Source of the DNA: an uncultured Lachnospiraceae bacterium
GTDB lineage: Bacteria; Bacillota; Clostridia; Lachnospirales; Lachnospiraceae
Assembly (NCBI GenBank): GCA_910585625.1
Contig: CAJUFQ010000024.1
Location: 1 to 58,850 of the forward strand
Direction of reading: 5' to 3'
DNA: 58,850 nucleotides
In this document: positions 41,105-48,872 of the stretch, one piece after another
Layout: every line of letters begins with the position of its first letter
How positions within the stretch are numbered: position 1 is the first letter of the stretch
Notes under the pieces: model-generated
What the model was told of the DNA's origin: nothing
The model's input: the letters and a program-made list of their open reading frames with translations, nothing else
Database searches by the model: none
Position numbers and translations under genes: made by a program

Positions 41105-42205
41105 ATGAATTATCAGGTTGGAGTGATTTCCGGTGATGGGATTGGGCCGGAAGTCGTTAGGGAAGCAAAGAAAGTGTTAGATAAAGTAGGGGAAGTCTTC
41201 GGCCATTCTTTCTCCTATGATGAAATTCTGATGGGCGGGGTTTCTATCGATGCCACAGGGGTGCCACTGACAGATGAGGCGATTGCCCAGGCAAAAGCAG
41301 CGGATGCCGTACTGATGGGATCCATCGGAGGGAATACAAGCACATCCCCTTGGTATAAGCTCCCGGCAGACTTGAGGCCGGAGGCAGGGCTGCTGAAGCT
41401 GCGCAAGTCCTTGAATTTATTTGCGAATCTGAGGCCGGCTTACCTCTATGGGGAACTGAAGGCTGCCTGCCCGCTCAGGGATGACATTATCGGAGAAGGC
41501 TTTGACATGATGATTATGCGGGAACTGACCGGAGGATTATATTTCGGGGACAGGGTTACCGAAGAGCGTGACGGCGTGATGACGGCGGTAGATACGCTTA
41601 CTTATAGTGAGCATGAAATCAGAAGGATTGCCAAGCGGGGATTTGATATAGCCATGAAGCGCAGGAAAAAAGTGACAAGCGTGGATAAGGCGAATGTACT
41701 GGATTCCTCAAGGCTTTGGCGGAAAGTTGTGGAAGAGGTTGCAAAGGATTATCCAGAGGTGGCGTTAGAGCATATGCTGGTGGACAACTGTGCGATGCAG
41801 CTTGTCAGGAATCCGGCGCAATTTGATGTAATTTTGACAGAAAACATGTTTGGTGATATATTGTCAGATGAGGCGAGCATGGTGACGGGGTCTATCGGTA
41901 TGTTGTCATCTGCAAGCCTGAACGATACCAAATTCGGTCTGTATGAACCAAGCGGCGGCTCTGCGCCGGACATTGCAGGCAAAGGCATTGCCAACCCCAT
42001 TGCCACAATTTTAAGCGCGGCGATGATGCTGCGGTATTCCTTTGACCTGGATCGTGAGGCAGATTCCATCGAGGAGGCAGTCAGGCAGGTACTGAAAGAG
42101 CATTACCGCACGATAGACATTATGCCTCAGGAGGAAGCAAAGAAAGCTGAGGTTACCCAGGTAGGAACTGCCGAGATGGGAGATTTGATTGCGGAGAGGA
42201 TTTGA
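41105..42205 (+). CDS. leuB: 3-isopropylmalate dehydrogenase
   Basis: The 366-residue NAD enzyme of leucine synthesis shows VISGDGIGPEVVREAKKVLD, LRKSLNLFANLRPAYLY, MIMRELTGGLYFGDR, and EPSGGSAPDIAGKGIANPIA. Length fits. It overlaps the upstream frame of ilvB, which starts 29 bp later, so the two form an operon of branched-chain amino-acid genes. leuA, leuC, leuD and ilvC are not in the window. AAGGAGG precedes the ATG. Confidence 0.96.
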   Translation: MNYQVGVISGDGIGPEVVREAKKVLDKVGEVFGHSFSYDEILMGGVSIDATGVPLTDEAIAQAKAADAVLMGSIGGNTSTSPWYKLPADLRPEAGLLKLRKSLNLFANLRPAYLYGELKAACPLRDDIIGEGFDMMIMRELTGGLYFGDRVTEERDGVMTAVDTLTYSEHEIRRIAKRGFDIAMKRRKKVTSVDKANVLDSSRLWRKVVEEVAKDYPEVALEHMLVDNCAMQLVRNPAQFDVILTENMFGDILSDEASMVTGSIGMLSSASLNDTKFGLYEPSGGSAPDIAGKGIANPIATILSAAMMLRYSFDLDREADSIEEAVRQVLKEHYRTIDIMPQEEAKKAEVTQVGTAEMGDLIAERI

Positions 42206-42234
42206 AGTTTACTGATCTAAGGAGGAACAAAGAT

Positions 42235-43917
42235 ATGCAGCTGACAGGAGCCCAGATTGTCATTGAATGTCTGAAAGAACAAGGTGTGGACACTGTCTTT
42301 GGTTATCCGGGAGGAGCCATTTTAAATGTATATGATGAGCTATATAAACATAGCAATGAGATAAAGCATGTGCTGACTTCCCATGAGCAGGGAGCAAGCC
42401 ATGCAGCCGATGGCTATGCCAGGGCGACTGGTAAAGTAGGGGTCTGCTTTGCCACTTCCGGCCCGGGGGCGACGAACTTAGTAACCGGGATTGCCACAGC
42501 TTACATGGATTCGGTCCCGATGGTGGCGATTACTTGTAATGTGGGGGTTTCCCTGCTGGGAAAAGACAGTTTCCAGGAAATTGACATCGCGGGAATCACC
42601 ACACCCATTACAAAGCATAACTTCATTGTGAAGGATATCACGAAGCTTGCAGATACTATCCGGCGTGCGTTCCGCATTGCCAGGAAAGGCAGGCCGGGGC
42701 CGGTGCTTGTGGATATCCCCAAGGACGTTACTTCCAATCAGACAGATTTCATGCCTGCTGAGATTGAACCGGAAGAGAGGAGTTCCAAATACATTACGGA
42801 TGATGCCGTGGCCCAGGCTGTCAAAATGATATGCAAGTCCAAGAAGCCATATTTGTTTGTGGGAGGCGGAGCCGTGATTTCCGGCGCGAGCCGGGAACTT
42901 CTGGAATTTGCAGAGAAGGTGCAGACACCGGTGGCGGATTCCTTGATGGGCAAGGGAGCCTTTGACGGAAACCATGAGCTTTATACCGGGATGCTGGGTA
43001 TGCATGGGACAAAGACATCCAATTTTGGCGTGAGCGAGTGCGATCTTCTGATTGCGGTGGGCGTGCGCTTCAGCGACCGTGTGACCGGAAATGCGAAAAA
43101 GTTTGCGAAAAATGCCAAAATCCTGCAGTTTGATGTCGATCCGGCAGAGATTAATAAGAATATTATTACGGACGCCCATATCATCGGTGACATCCGGGAA
43201 ATCCTCGCACGTCTCAACCGGGAACTGGAACCACAGGAGCATCCGGAATGGATAGGCAGGATTATGGAGTACAAGGAGAGATATCCTCTGCGGTATTCTG
43301 ATACGGGGCTGAGCGGGCCTTATATTATAGAAGAAATTTACCGGCAGACCCAAGGGGATGCAGTCATGGTCACAGAAGTCGGGCAGCATCAGATGTGGGC
43401 AGCACAGTTTTATAAATATAAGCAGCCGCGTACCTTAATCTCATCCGGAGGCCTGGGAACTATGGGCTACGGTCTTGGCGCAGCTATAGGTGCGCAGATG
43501 GCCAACCCTGACAAACAGGTTATCAATGTAGCAGGGGACGGCTGTTTCCGTATGAACATGAATGAGATTGCAACGGCGGTGCGCCAGAAACTTCCGCTGA
43601 TAGAGGTTGTAGTCAACAACCATGTGCTGGGAATGGTAAGGCAGTGGCAGACCTTGTTTTATGAGCAGCATTATTCCGCAACTGTATTAAATGACAGCGT
43701 TGATTTCGTCAAGCTGGCGGAAGCGATGGGGGCGTCTGCTTACAGAGCCAGGACATGTGAGGAATTTGCGGATGTTTTTGCCAAAGCCTTGGACAGCGAC
43801 ATGCCGGTGCTGATTGACTGCATCATTGACAGTGATGACAAGGTATGGCCGATGGTAGCTCCTGGCAATGCCATCGACGAGGCTTTTGACGAGGAAGATA
43901 TAAAAAAAGAGGCATAG
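42235..43917 (+). CDS. ilvB: Acetolactate synthase, large (catalytic) subunit
   Basis: The 560-residue thiamine-diphosphate enzyme makes acetolactate or acetohydroxybutyrate in valine, leucine and isoleucine synthesis. Motifs are GYPGGAILNVYD, the catalytic Glu in SHEQGASHAADGYAR, GPGATNLVTGIA, and the cofactor motif GDGCFRMNMNEIATA followed by NNHVLGMVRQWQ. Length matches biosynthetic AHAS. The start at 42235 follows AAGGAGG. No ilvN (small subunit) follows; serC does, after 91 bp, so the regulator is encoded elsewhere. Confidence 0.95.
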   Translation: MQLTGAQIVIECLKEQGVDTVFGYPGGAILNVYDELYKHSNEIKHVLTSHEQGASHAADGYARATGKVGVCFATSGPGATNLVTGIATAYMDSVPMVAITCNVGVSLLGKDSFQEIDIAGITTPITKHNFIVKDITKLADTIRRAFRIARKGRPGPVLVDIPKDVTSNQTDFMPAEIEPEERSSKYITDDAVAQAVKMICKSKKPYLFVGGGAVISGASRELLEFAEKVQTPVADSLMGKGAFDGNHELYTGMLGMHGTKTSNFGVSECDLLIAVGVRFSDRVTGNAKKFAKNAKILQFDVDPAEINKNIITDAHIIGDIREILARLNRELEPQEHPEWIGRIMEYKERYPLRYSDTGLSGPYIIEEIYRQTQGDAVMVTEVGQHQMWAAQFYKYKQPRTLISSGGLGTMGYGLGAAIGAQMANPDKQVINVAGDGCFRMNMNEIATAVRQKLPLIEVVVNNHVLGMVRQWQTLFYEQHYSATVLNDSVDFVKLAEAMGASAYRARTCEEFADVFAKALDSDMPVLIDCIIDSDDKVWPMVAPGNAIDEAFDEEDIKKEA

Positions 43918-44008
43918 GCCATATAATAATTAATGACAGCAATAAAAATATGAATCATACAACCATGAAGTAACCAGTTCTTAGGAAAGCAATAAGAGGA
44001 GGAAGCAT

Positions 44009-45088
44009 ATGAGCAGAGTTTATAATTTTTCCGCAGGTCCGGCTATCCTGCCGGAGGAAGTCTTACGTGAGGCAGCGGAGGAGATGTTGGACTATCAGGG
44101 AAGCGGGATGTCCGTGATGGAAATGAGCCACCGCTCCAAGGTCTATGATGGGATTATCAAAGAGGCAGAAGCAGATTTAAGGGATTTAATGAATATCCCT
44201 GATAATTATAAGGTGCTGTTCCTGCAGGGAGGGGCTTCCCAACAGTTTGCCATGATTCCCATGAACCTGATGAAGAATAAGAAAGCAGCCTACATCGTGA
44301 CCGGGCAGTGGGCAAAGAAGGCATTCCAGGAAGGCCAGAACTATGGAGAGGCCGTAAAGGTAGCTTCTTCCGAAGACGAGACCTTCTCCTATATTCCGGA
44401 CTGCTCGGATCTGGATATTCCGGAAGATGCGGATTATGTATATATCTGTGAGAATAATACAATTTATGGTACCAAATATAAGACGCTGCCCAATACGAAA
44501 GGGCATACGTTGGTAGCAGACGTCTCTTCCTGCTTCCTTTCTGAGCCGGTGGATGTCTCAAAGTATGGGATTATTTACGGCGGCGTGCAGAAAAATATCG
44601 GGCCTGCCGGCGTGGTAATCGTCATCATCCGTGAAGACTTGATAACGGAAGATACACTGCCGGGGACGCCGACCATGCTTAAATATAAGACGCATGCGGA
44701 TGCGGATTCCCTTTACAATACACCGCCGGCTTATGGCATCTATGTCTGTGGCAAAGTGTTCAAATGGCTCAAGAAAATGGGCGGTCTGAGCGTCATGAAA
44801 GAGCGGAATGAGGAAAAGGCGAAGATTTTATACGAGTTCCTGGATGAGAGCAAGATGTTCAAGGGGACTGTAAGGAAGGAAGACCGTTCCCTGATGAACG
44901 TGCCTTTTGTGACAGGCGACAAGGATCTGGATGCGAAATTTGTCAAAGAGGCAGAGGCAGCAGGATTTGTGAACCTGAAAGGCCACAGGACCGTAGGGGG
45001 CATGCGCGCCAGCATTTATAATGCAATGCCCAAAGAAGGCGTTGAAAAGTTAGTTGCATTCATGAAAAAATTTGAAGAGGAGAATTAA
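44009..45088 (+). CDS. serC: Phosphoserine aminotransferase
   Basis: The 359-residue PLP enzyme forms phosphoserine from 3-phosphohydroxypyruvate. It starts YNFSAGPAILPEEVLREAAE. It has the SHRSKVYDGI and GASQQFAMIPMNL segments, the cofactor lysine in GIIYGGVQKNIGPAG, and the end GHRTVGGMRASIYNAMP. GAGGAGG precedes the ATG. serA follows after 1 bp. Confidence 0.96.
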   Translation: MSRVYNFSAGPAILPEEVLREAAEEMLDYQGSGMSVMEMSHRSKVYDGIIKEAEADLRDLMNIPDNYKVLFLQGGASQQFAMIPMNLMKNKKAAYIVTGQWAKKAFQEGQNYGEAVKVASSEDETFSYIPDCSDLDIPEDADYVYICENNTIYGTKYKTLPNTKGHTLVADVSSCFLSEPVDVSKYGIIYGGVQKNIGPAGVVIVIIREDLITEDTLPGTPTMLKYKTHADADSLYNTPPAYGIYVCGKVFKWLKKMGGLSVMKERNEEKAKILYEFLDESKMFKGTVRKEDRSLMNVPFVTGDKDLDAKFVKEAEAAGFVNLKGHRTVGGMRASIYNAMPKEGVEKLVAFMKKFEEEN

Positions 45089-45089
45089 A

Positions 45090-46253
45090 ATGTTAAGGTA
45101 TCATTGCTTAAACCCCATCGCCAATGTAGGGTTAGATTTATTTGGCGATAATTATACAAAGACGGATGAATTGAACGATGCGCAGGCAGTGCTTGTTAGG
45201 AGCGCAGCCATGCACGACCTGGAGCTGCCGGAAGGGCTTGAGGCGATTGCCAGGGCCGGCGCCGGAGTCAACAATATCCCATTAGATAAATGTGCAGACC
45301 AGGGAATCGTGGTGTTCAACACGCCTGGAGCCAATGCCAACGGTGTGAAAGAGCTGGTATTCGCAGGTATGCTGTTAGCTTCCCGTGACATTATCGGCGG
45401 CATCAGCTGGGTGTTGGAAAATAAGGATAATGAGAATGTCGGTAAGGATGCGGAGAAGGCAAAGAAGGCATTTGCAGGCTGTGAGATTGCAGGCAAGAAA
45501 TTAGGAGTCATCGGCCTTGGGGCTATTGGCGTCAAGGTGGCGAATGCCGCCACCAAGCTGGGAATGGACGTCTATGGTTACGACCCGTTTATCTCTGTCA
45601 ATGCAGCGTGGAACCTCTCAAGGTACGTGAAGCATATCAATAACCTGGAAGATATCTACCGTGAGTGCGATTACATTACCGTCCATGTTCCGTTGCTTGA
45701 TGATACGAAAAAGATGCTGAACAAAGAAGCATTTGCCCTGATGAAGGACGGCGTCGTGATTCTCAATTTTGCGAGAGATCTCCTGGTAGATGAAGAAGCT
45801 ATCCTGGAAGCTATCAAAGAGGGGAAAGTAAAGAAATATGTTTCCGACTTCGCAAACAGCACGACAGCTGGCAAAGAGGGATGTATTGTAATCCCGCATC
45901 TGGGGGCATCCACCGGGGAGTCAGAGGATAACTGTGCGCAGATGGCGGTCCGTGAGGTCATGGACTATCTGGAGAATGGTAATATCCACAATTCCGTGAA
46001 CTTCCCGAACTGTGACATGGGCGTTTGCTCTGCAGCAGGGCGTGTGGCAGTGCTTCACAGGAACGTGAAGGGGATTATCGGAAAATATACGGCAGTCATG
46101 GGAGATAATAATATCAATATTTCCGACATGACGAACAAGAGCCGCGGAGATTATGCATATTCCCTGCTGGATATCGATTCCCTGGTTACAGACGCGGCCA
46201 TAGAGCAGCTGAAAGGAATTGAGGCCGTACTGAAAGTAAGAGTAATTAAATAG
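45090..46253 (+). CDS. serA: D-3-phosphoglycerate dehydrogenase
   Basis: The 387-residue NAD enzyme starts serine synthesis. Features are ARAGAGVNNIPLDKC, the nucleotide loop LGVIGLGAIGVKVANAA, NFARDLLVDEEA, the catalytic His in IPHLGASTGESEDN, and a C-terminal ACT domain (about 315-387) for feedback control. Its GAAGAGGAG site lies inside the end of serC. The two genes form a serine operon closed by the 46290-46330 hairpin. Confidence 0.96.
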   Translation: MLRYHCLNPIANVGLDLFGDNYTKTDELNDAQAVLVRSAAMHDLELPEGLEAIARAGAGVNNIPLDKCADQGIVVFNTPGANANGVKELVFAGMLLASRDIIGGISWVLENKDNENVGKDAEKAKKAFAGCEIAGKKLGVIGLGAIGVKVANAATKLGMDVYGYDPFISVNAAWNLSRYVKHINNLEDIYRECDYITVHVPLLDDTKKMLNKEAFALMKDGVVILNFARDLLVDEEAILEAIKEGKVKKYVSDFANSTTAGKEGCIVIPHLGASTGESEDNCAQMAVREVMDYLENGNIHNSVNFPNCDMGVCSAAGRVAVLHRNVKGIIGKYTAVMGDNNINISDMTNKSRGDYAYSLLDIDSLVTDAAIEQLKGIEAVLKVRVIK

Positions 46254-46289
46254 GCTACTGCAAGGCATTTTTGGGTACTGCCTTTTACA

Positions 46290-46330
46290 AAGAATCAGCC
46301 CTTATCAATAAACTGACAGGGCTGATTCTT
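46290..46330. terminator. Bidirectional hairpin between serA and the HD gene
   Basis: AAGAATCAGCCC (46290-46301) and GGGCTGATTCTT (46319-46330) form a perfect 12-bp stem. It ends in T-rich sequence on the plus strand and can serve both convergent genes. Confidence 0.75.
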
Positions 46331-46354
46331 GTTATCCTTACGCATAGGCAATTC

Positions 46355-47626
46355 TTAATATTTATTATTGTAATGCTGCAAGATTATGTTGAGGGAGCGG
46401 TATTCTTCCATCATATGGTGGTATGTATCGTAAATTGCGGAGCAAGACGTCTGGGTTTTCTCTATGATTTCATCAAATGATTTTTCCAAAGTCTTGAAAA
46501 TCTTGTCATTCATACCGCAGTTCCGGTAGGTCTCCCGAAGGTATGCCTGGAGCCTGGGATGGTGGCAATAGGAAACATTCATCTCCACAGACAATGAGTT
46601 GCTCATCAGATAAGAGAGGGCAACGATTTCTGCGGCGATGGCCGGTTTGTCAGTAACCGGCTCGCGGGTCGTCCAGCATTTTAGCAGATAATACGATTCC
46701 TCAATAAGGTGCAGTATTTCGATGTCCACATTTTCCGTGAGGATTTGTTTGGTGGCTTCTAAAGTGGAATCGTTGTACAGTGTTTTCAGGTATCCTTCGT
46801 AGTCTTCCGTGACTGAGAAAGGATTTCCTAACGAGACTTTGCCGATGTTATGAAGCAATGCCGCCGCGGCTATCAGCTCACAAGTATGTGTAGGCTGATG
46901 CAGCGCACGGGCAATGTTCTTACTCAGGTGTACGGCATAATCTGTATGCAGCGCCGTATATTCACTTCGGAAGTCGATGGAAAAAGTCAGGGTCAGGAGG
47001 TATTTTTTTGTCTGATCCGTCATTAATTTGGAATTCTGCTGGATGTATTCCGTGACTTCTTCCTGGTAGTCCATAGACTTGATATGTTCTAAAATCTGGT
47101 GTTTTTCCTGGGCCCCCCAAAACCAGCGGATGTCAGCAGGAAAAAACGTGCGGCCGCTGTGTTCCTCCAGGAAAGAAGCTAAATTCCCTTCCGGGTTCTG
47201 TACGCAGAATACATCTATCCGGTCAGCAAGGTAAATCAGTTTGGCGATATCGCGGTGATAACTGCTGATAGGGACAGAATAATATTGTGCGTTGCCGCGG
47301 TGATGGTACAAAATAACATCAGAGTATTGCGGCAGCGGGGAGAAAGTCTTAAATAAGAGATAGCCGAACACGGAGTGTTCCATCGACTCGTCCGTGTCAA
47401 AACTCAGCATGGAATCAATCTCACTATCTTTGTAGGCGCCAATGTCGTGGAGGAGGCCCAACATGAAAATATCATGCTTCTCCTTTATAGTATAACGCCT
47501 GGTCTCCTCAAGCATTTTCATGAGGATATAGGCTACGCGTTCGCCATGGCTGATAAGGCGTGAATCCAGATGTCGGAAAGAACGGCGGATTACGTCCACA
47601 GCATTGATAGGTTGAGGTTTGTTCAT
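46355..47626 (-). CDS. Double-HD (HD-GYP-like) domain protein
   Basis: The 423-residue protein has two HD-type phosphohydrolase-like domains. The N-terminal one (about 25-175) keeps LGLLHDIGAYKDSEI, EHSVFGYLLF and YHHRG with IAKLIYLADRID. It resembles an HD-GYP c-di-GMP phosphodiesterase but lacks the GYP residues. The second (about 215-360) reads ALLHNIGKVSLGN, with Asn in place of the metal-binding Asp, so it is probably inactive. It may act in nucleotide second-messenger turnover or sensing. It has a consensus promoter. The ATG at 47626 follows AATGGAGGTGG. Confidence 0.75.
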   Translation of the reverse strand: MNKPQPINAVDVIRRSFRHLDSRLISHGERVAYILMKMLEETRRYTIKEKHDIFMLGLLHDIGAYKDSEIDSMLSFDTDESMEHSVFGYLLFKTFSPLPQYSDVILYHHRGNAQYYSVPISSYHRDIAKLIYLADRIDVFCVQNPEGNLASFLEEHSGRTFFPADIRWFWGAQEKHQILEHIKSMDYQEEVTEYIQQNSKLMTDQTKKYLLTLTFSIDFRSEYTALHTDYAVHLSKNIARALHQPTHTCELIAAAALLHNIGKVSLGNPFSVTEDYEGYLKTLYNDSTLEATKQILTENVDIEILHLIEESYYLLKCWTTREPVTDKPAIAAEIVALSYLMSNSLSVEMNVSYCHHPRLQAYLRETYRNCGMNDKIFKTLEKSFDEIIEKTQTSCSAIYDTYHHMMEEYRSLNIILQHYNNKY

Positions 47627-47665
47627 ACGTCCACCTCCATTTCAGGTCAGTAAGTAAAATATTGT

Positions 47666-47722
47666 TTGCTTTTCTGTCAGTAACTATACTATAATTATAG
47701 TATAGTTCAAATAAAGTGTCAA
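47666..47722. promoter_or_regulatory. Divergent promoters over a perfect 26-bp palindrome
   Basis: A perfect 26-bp palindrome spans 47682-47707, half-site AACTATACTATAA. On the minus strand TTGACA (47722-47717), 17 bp and TATAAT (47699-47694) match the sigma-A consensus exactly and drive the HD gene. On the plus strand TTGCTT (47666-47671), 18 bp and TATAAT (47690-47695) would drive the MscS gene. Both -10 boxes sit inside the palindrome, so one dimeric regulator could control both genes. Confidence 0.75.
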
Positions 47723-47751
47723 TTCAGGATGAAGTATGAAAAGGAGAAAAA

Positions 47752-48684
47752 ATGTGGATTATTTTGGCAATTCATTCATTACAGAATCGTGTGCTGGCAA
47801 AAGCGGGGAACGAGTCTGTGACCGATAATCTGGCAGAGCTGGAAGAGCTGCAGAAGATGGCAGAACCAGGGATGCTCCGAGGGTATCTGGAGGATTTGGT
47901 TCCCATGCTCGTGGATTTTGCGCTTAGGGTGTTTCTTGCGCTGTTAATCTATGTTATCGGCAAGAGGGTCATCCGCTGGATACGGAAAATTTTAAAGAGG
48001 GCATTGGAGCGTTCGGCTGTAGATGAAGGCGTCTGCCAGTTCCTTGATTCCGGGGCGAAAATACTGCTGTATGCCGTCCTGGCAGTGGCCGTGATTAACC
48101 AGCTCGGCCTGGCTACGACCTCCCTGGTGGCGGTGCTTGGATCTGCGGGCCTGACATTGGGCCTTGCCCTACAGGGGAGCCTGGCTAATTTTGCAGGCGG
48201 CGTGCTGATTTTATTGTTTAAACCATTTAAAGTCGGGGACTATATTATTGAGGACACGCATAAGAATGAGGGGACTGTGACGGAAATCCAGATTTTCTAT
48301 ACGAAGCTTCTGACCGTGGACAACCGGACGGTTGTAATCCCTAACGGCACGCTTGCCAATTCCAGCCTTACGGATGTGACGCACCAGGACAAGCGTAGGG
48401 TGGATCTTTATGTGGGGGTTTCTTATGATACGGATATCAAGAAGGCAAAAGGAATCCTCAATGCGATTATCGGCGGAGAACCAGCGAGGCTAACGGACGA
48501 AGAAACGGTGGTGTTCGTCGATTCCCTGGAGGACAGCAGCGTCCGCCTGGGCTTGCGTTTCTGGGTGGCTACCCAGGACTATTGGGACGCAAGGTGGAGG
48601 GTGACGGAGGAGATGAAAGAACGGTTTGACGAGAACCAGATAGAAATCCCTTATAATCAGCTTACAGTATCGTTGAAACAGTAG
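47752..48684 (+). CDS. mscS: MscS-family mechanosensitive ion channel
   Basis: The 310-residue membrane protein has three hydrophobic segments (about 48-72, 100-120, 125-160). The third is the pore helix, AVLGSAGLTLGLALQGSLAN, with the Gly/Ala packing of MscS. The beta domain FKPFKVGDYIIEDTHKNEGT and the C-terminal cytoplasmic part follow. It should open on membrane stretch to release solutes. AAAAGGAG precedes the start. Confidence 0.93.
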   Translation: MWIILAIHSLQNRVLAKAGNESVTDNLAELEELQKMAEPGMLRGYLEDLVPMLVDFALRVFLALLIYVIGKRVIRWIRKILKRALERSAVDEGVCQFLDSGAKILLYAVLAVAVINQLGLATTSLVAVLGSAGLTLGLALQGSLANFAGGVLILLFKPFKVGDYIIEDTHKNEGTVTEIQIFYTKLLTVDNRTVVIPNGTLANSSLTDVTHQDKRRVDLYVGVSYDTDIKKAKGILNAIIGGEPARLTDEETVVFVDSLEDSSVRLGLRFWVATQDYWDARWRVTEEMKERFDENQIEIPYNQLTVSLKQ

Positions 48685-48840
48685 TCAAATGCCCCGCAGC
48701 AAGCTACGAGGTATTTGACCCCTCGCCGGGGTGGCATCTGCTTTTCTGCAAAAAGCAGATAAGCCTCGCGGCATTCGCTAAATATCCGCGCATACCCGCA
48801 GGGCACTTAGCGCGGCTGCTTGGCTCGTTGCTCGCGGGAA
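48684..48840. repeat. Palindromic repeat cluster after mscS
   Basis: GTCAAATGCCCCG pairs with CGAGGTATTTGAC (48684-48719), the probable mscS terminator. It resembles the leuB-leader hairpin (CCGCAACTTGTTGCGGGG). Next comes ATCTGCTTTT-CTGC-AAAAAGCAGAT at about 48737-48761, then CGCTAA...TTAGCG around 48776-48812. The cluster looks like extragenic palindromic repeats. No protein is apparent. Confidence 0.5.
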
Positions 48841-48872
48841 TAAACAGAACAAATTGGAAAGGATATAAGAAG

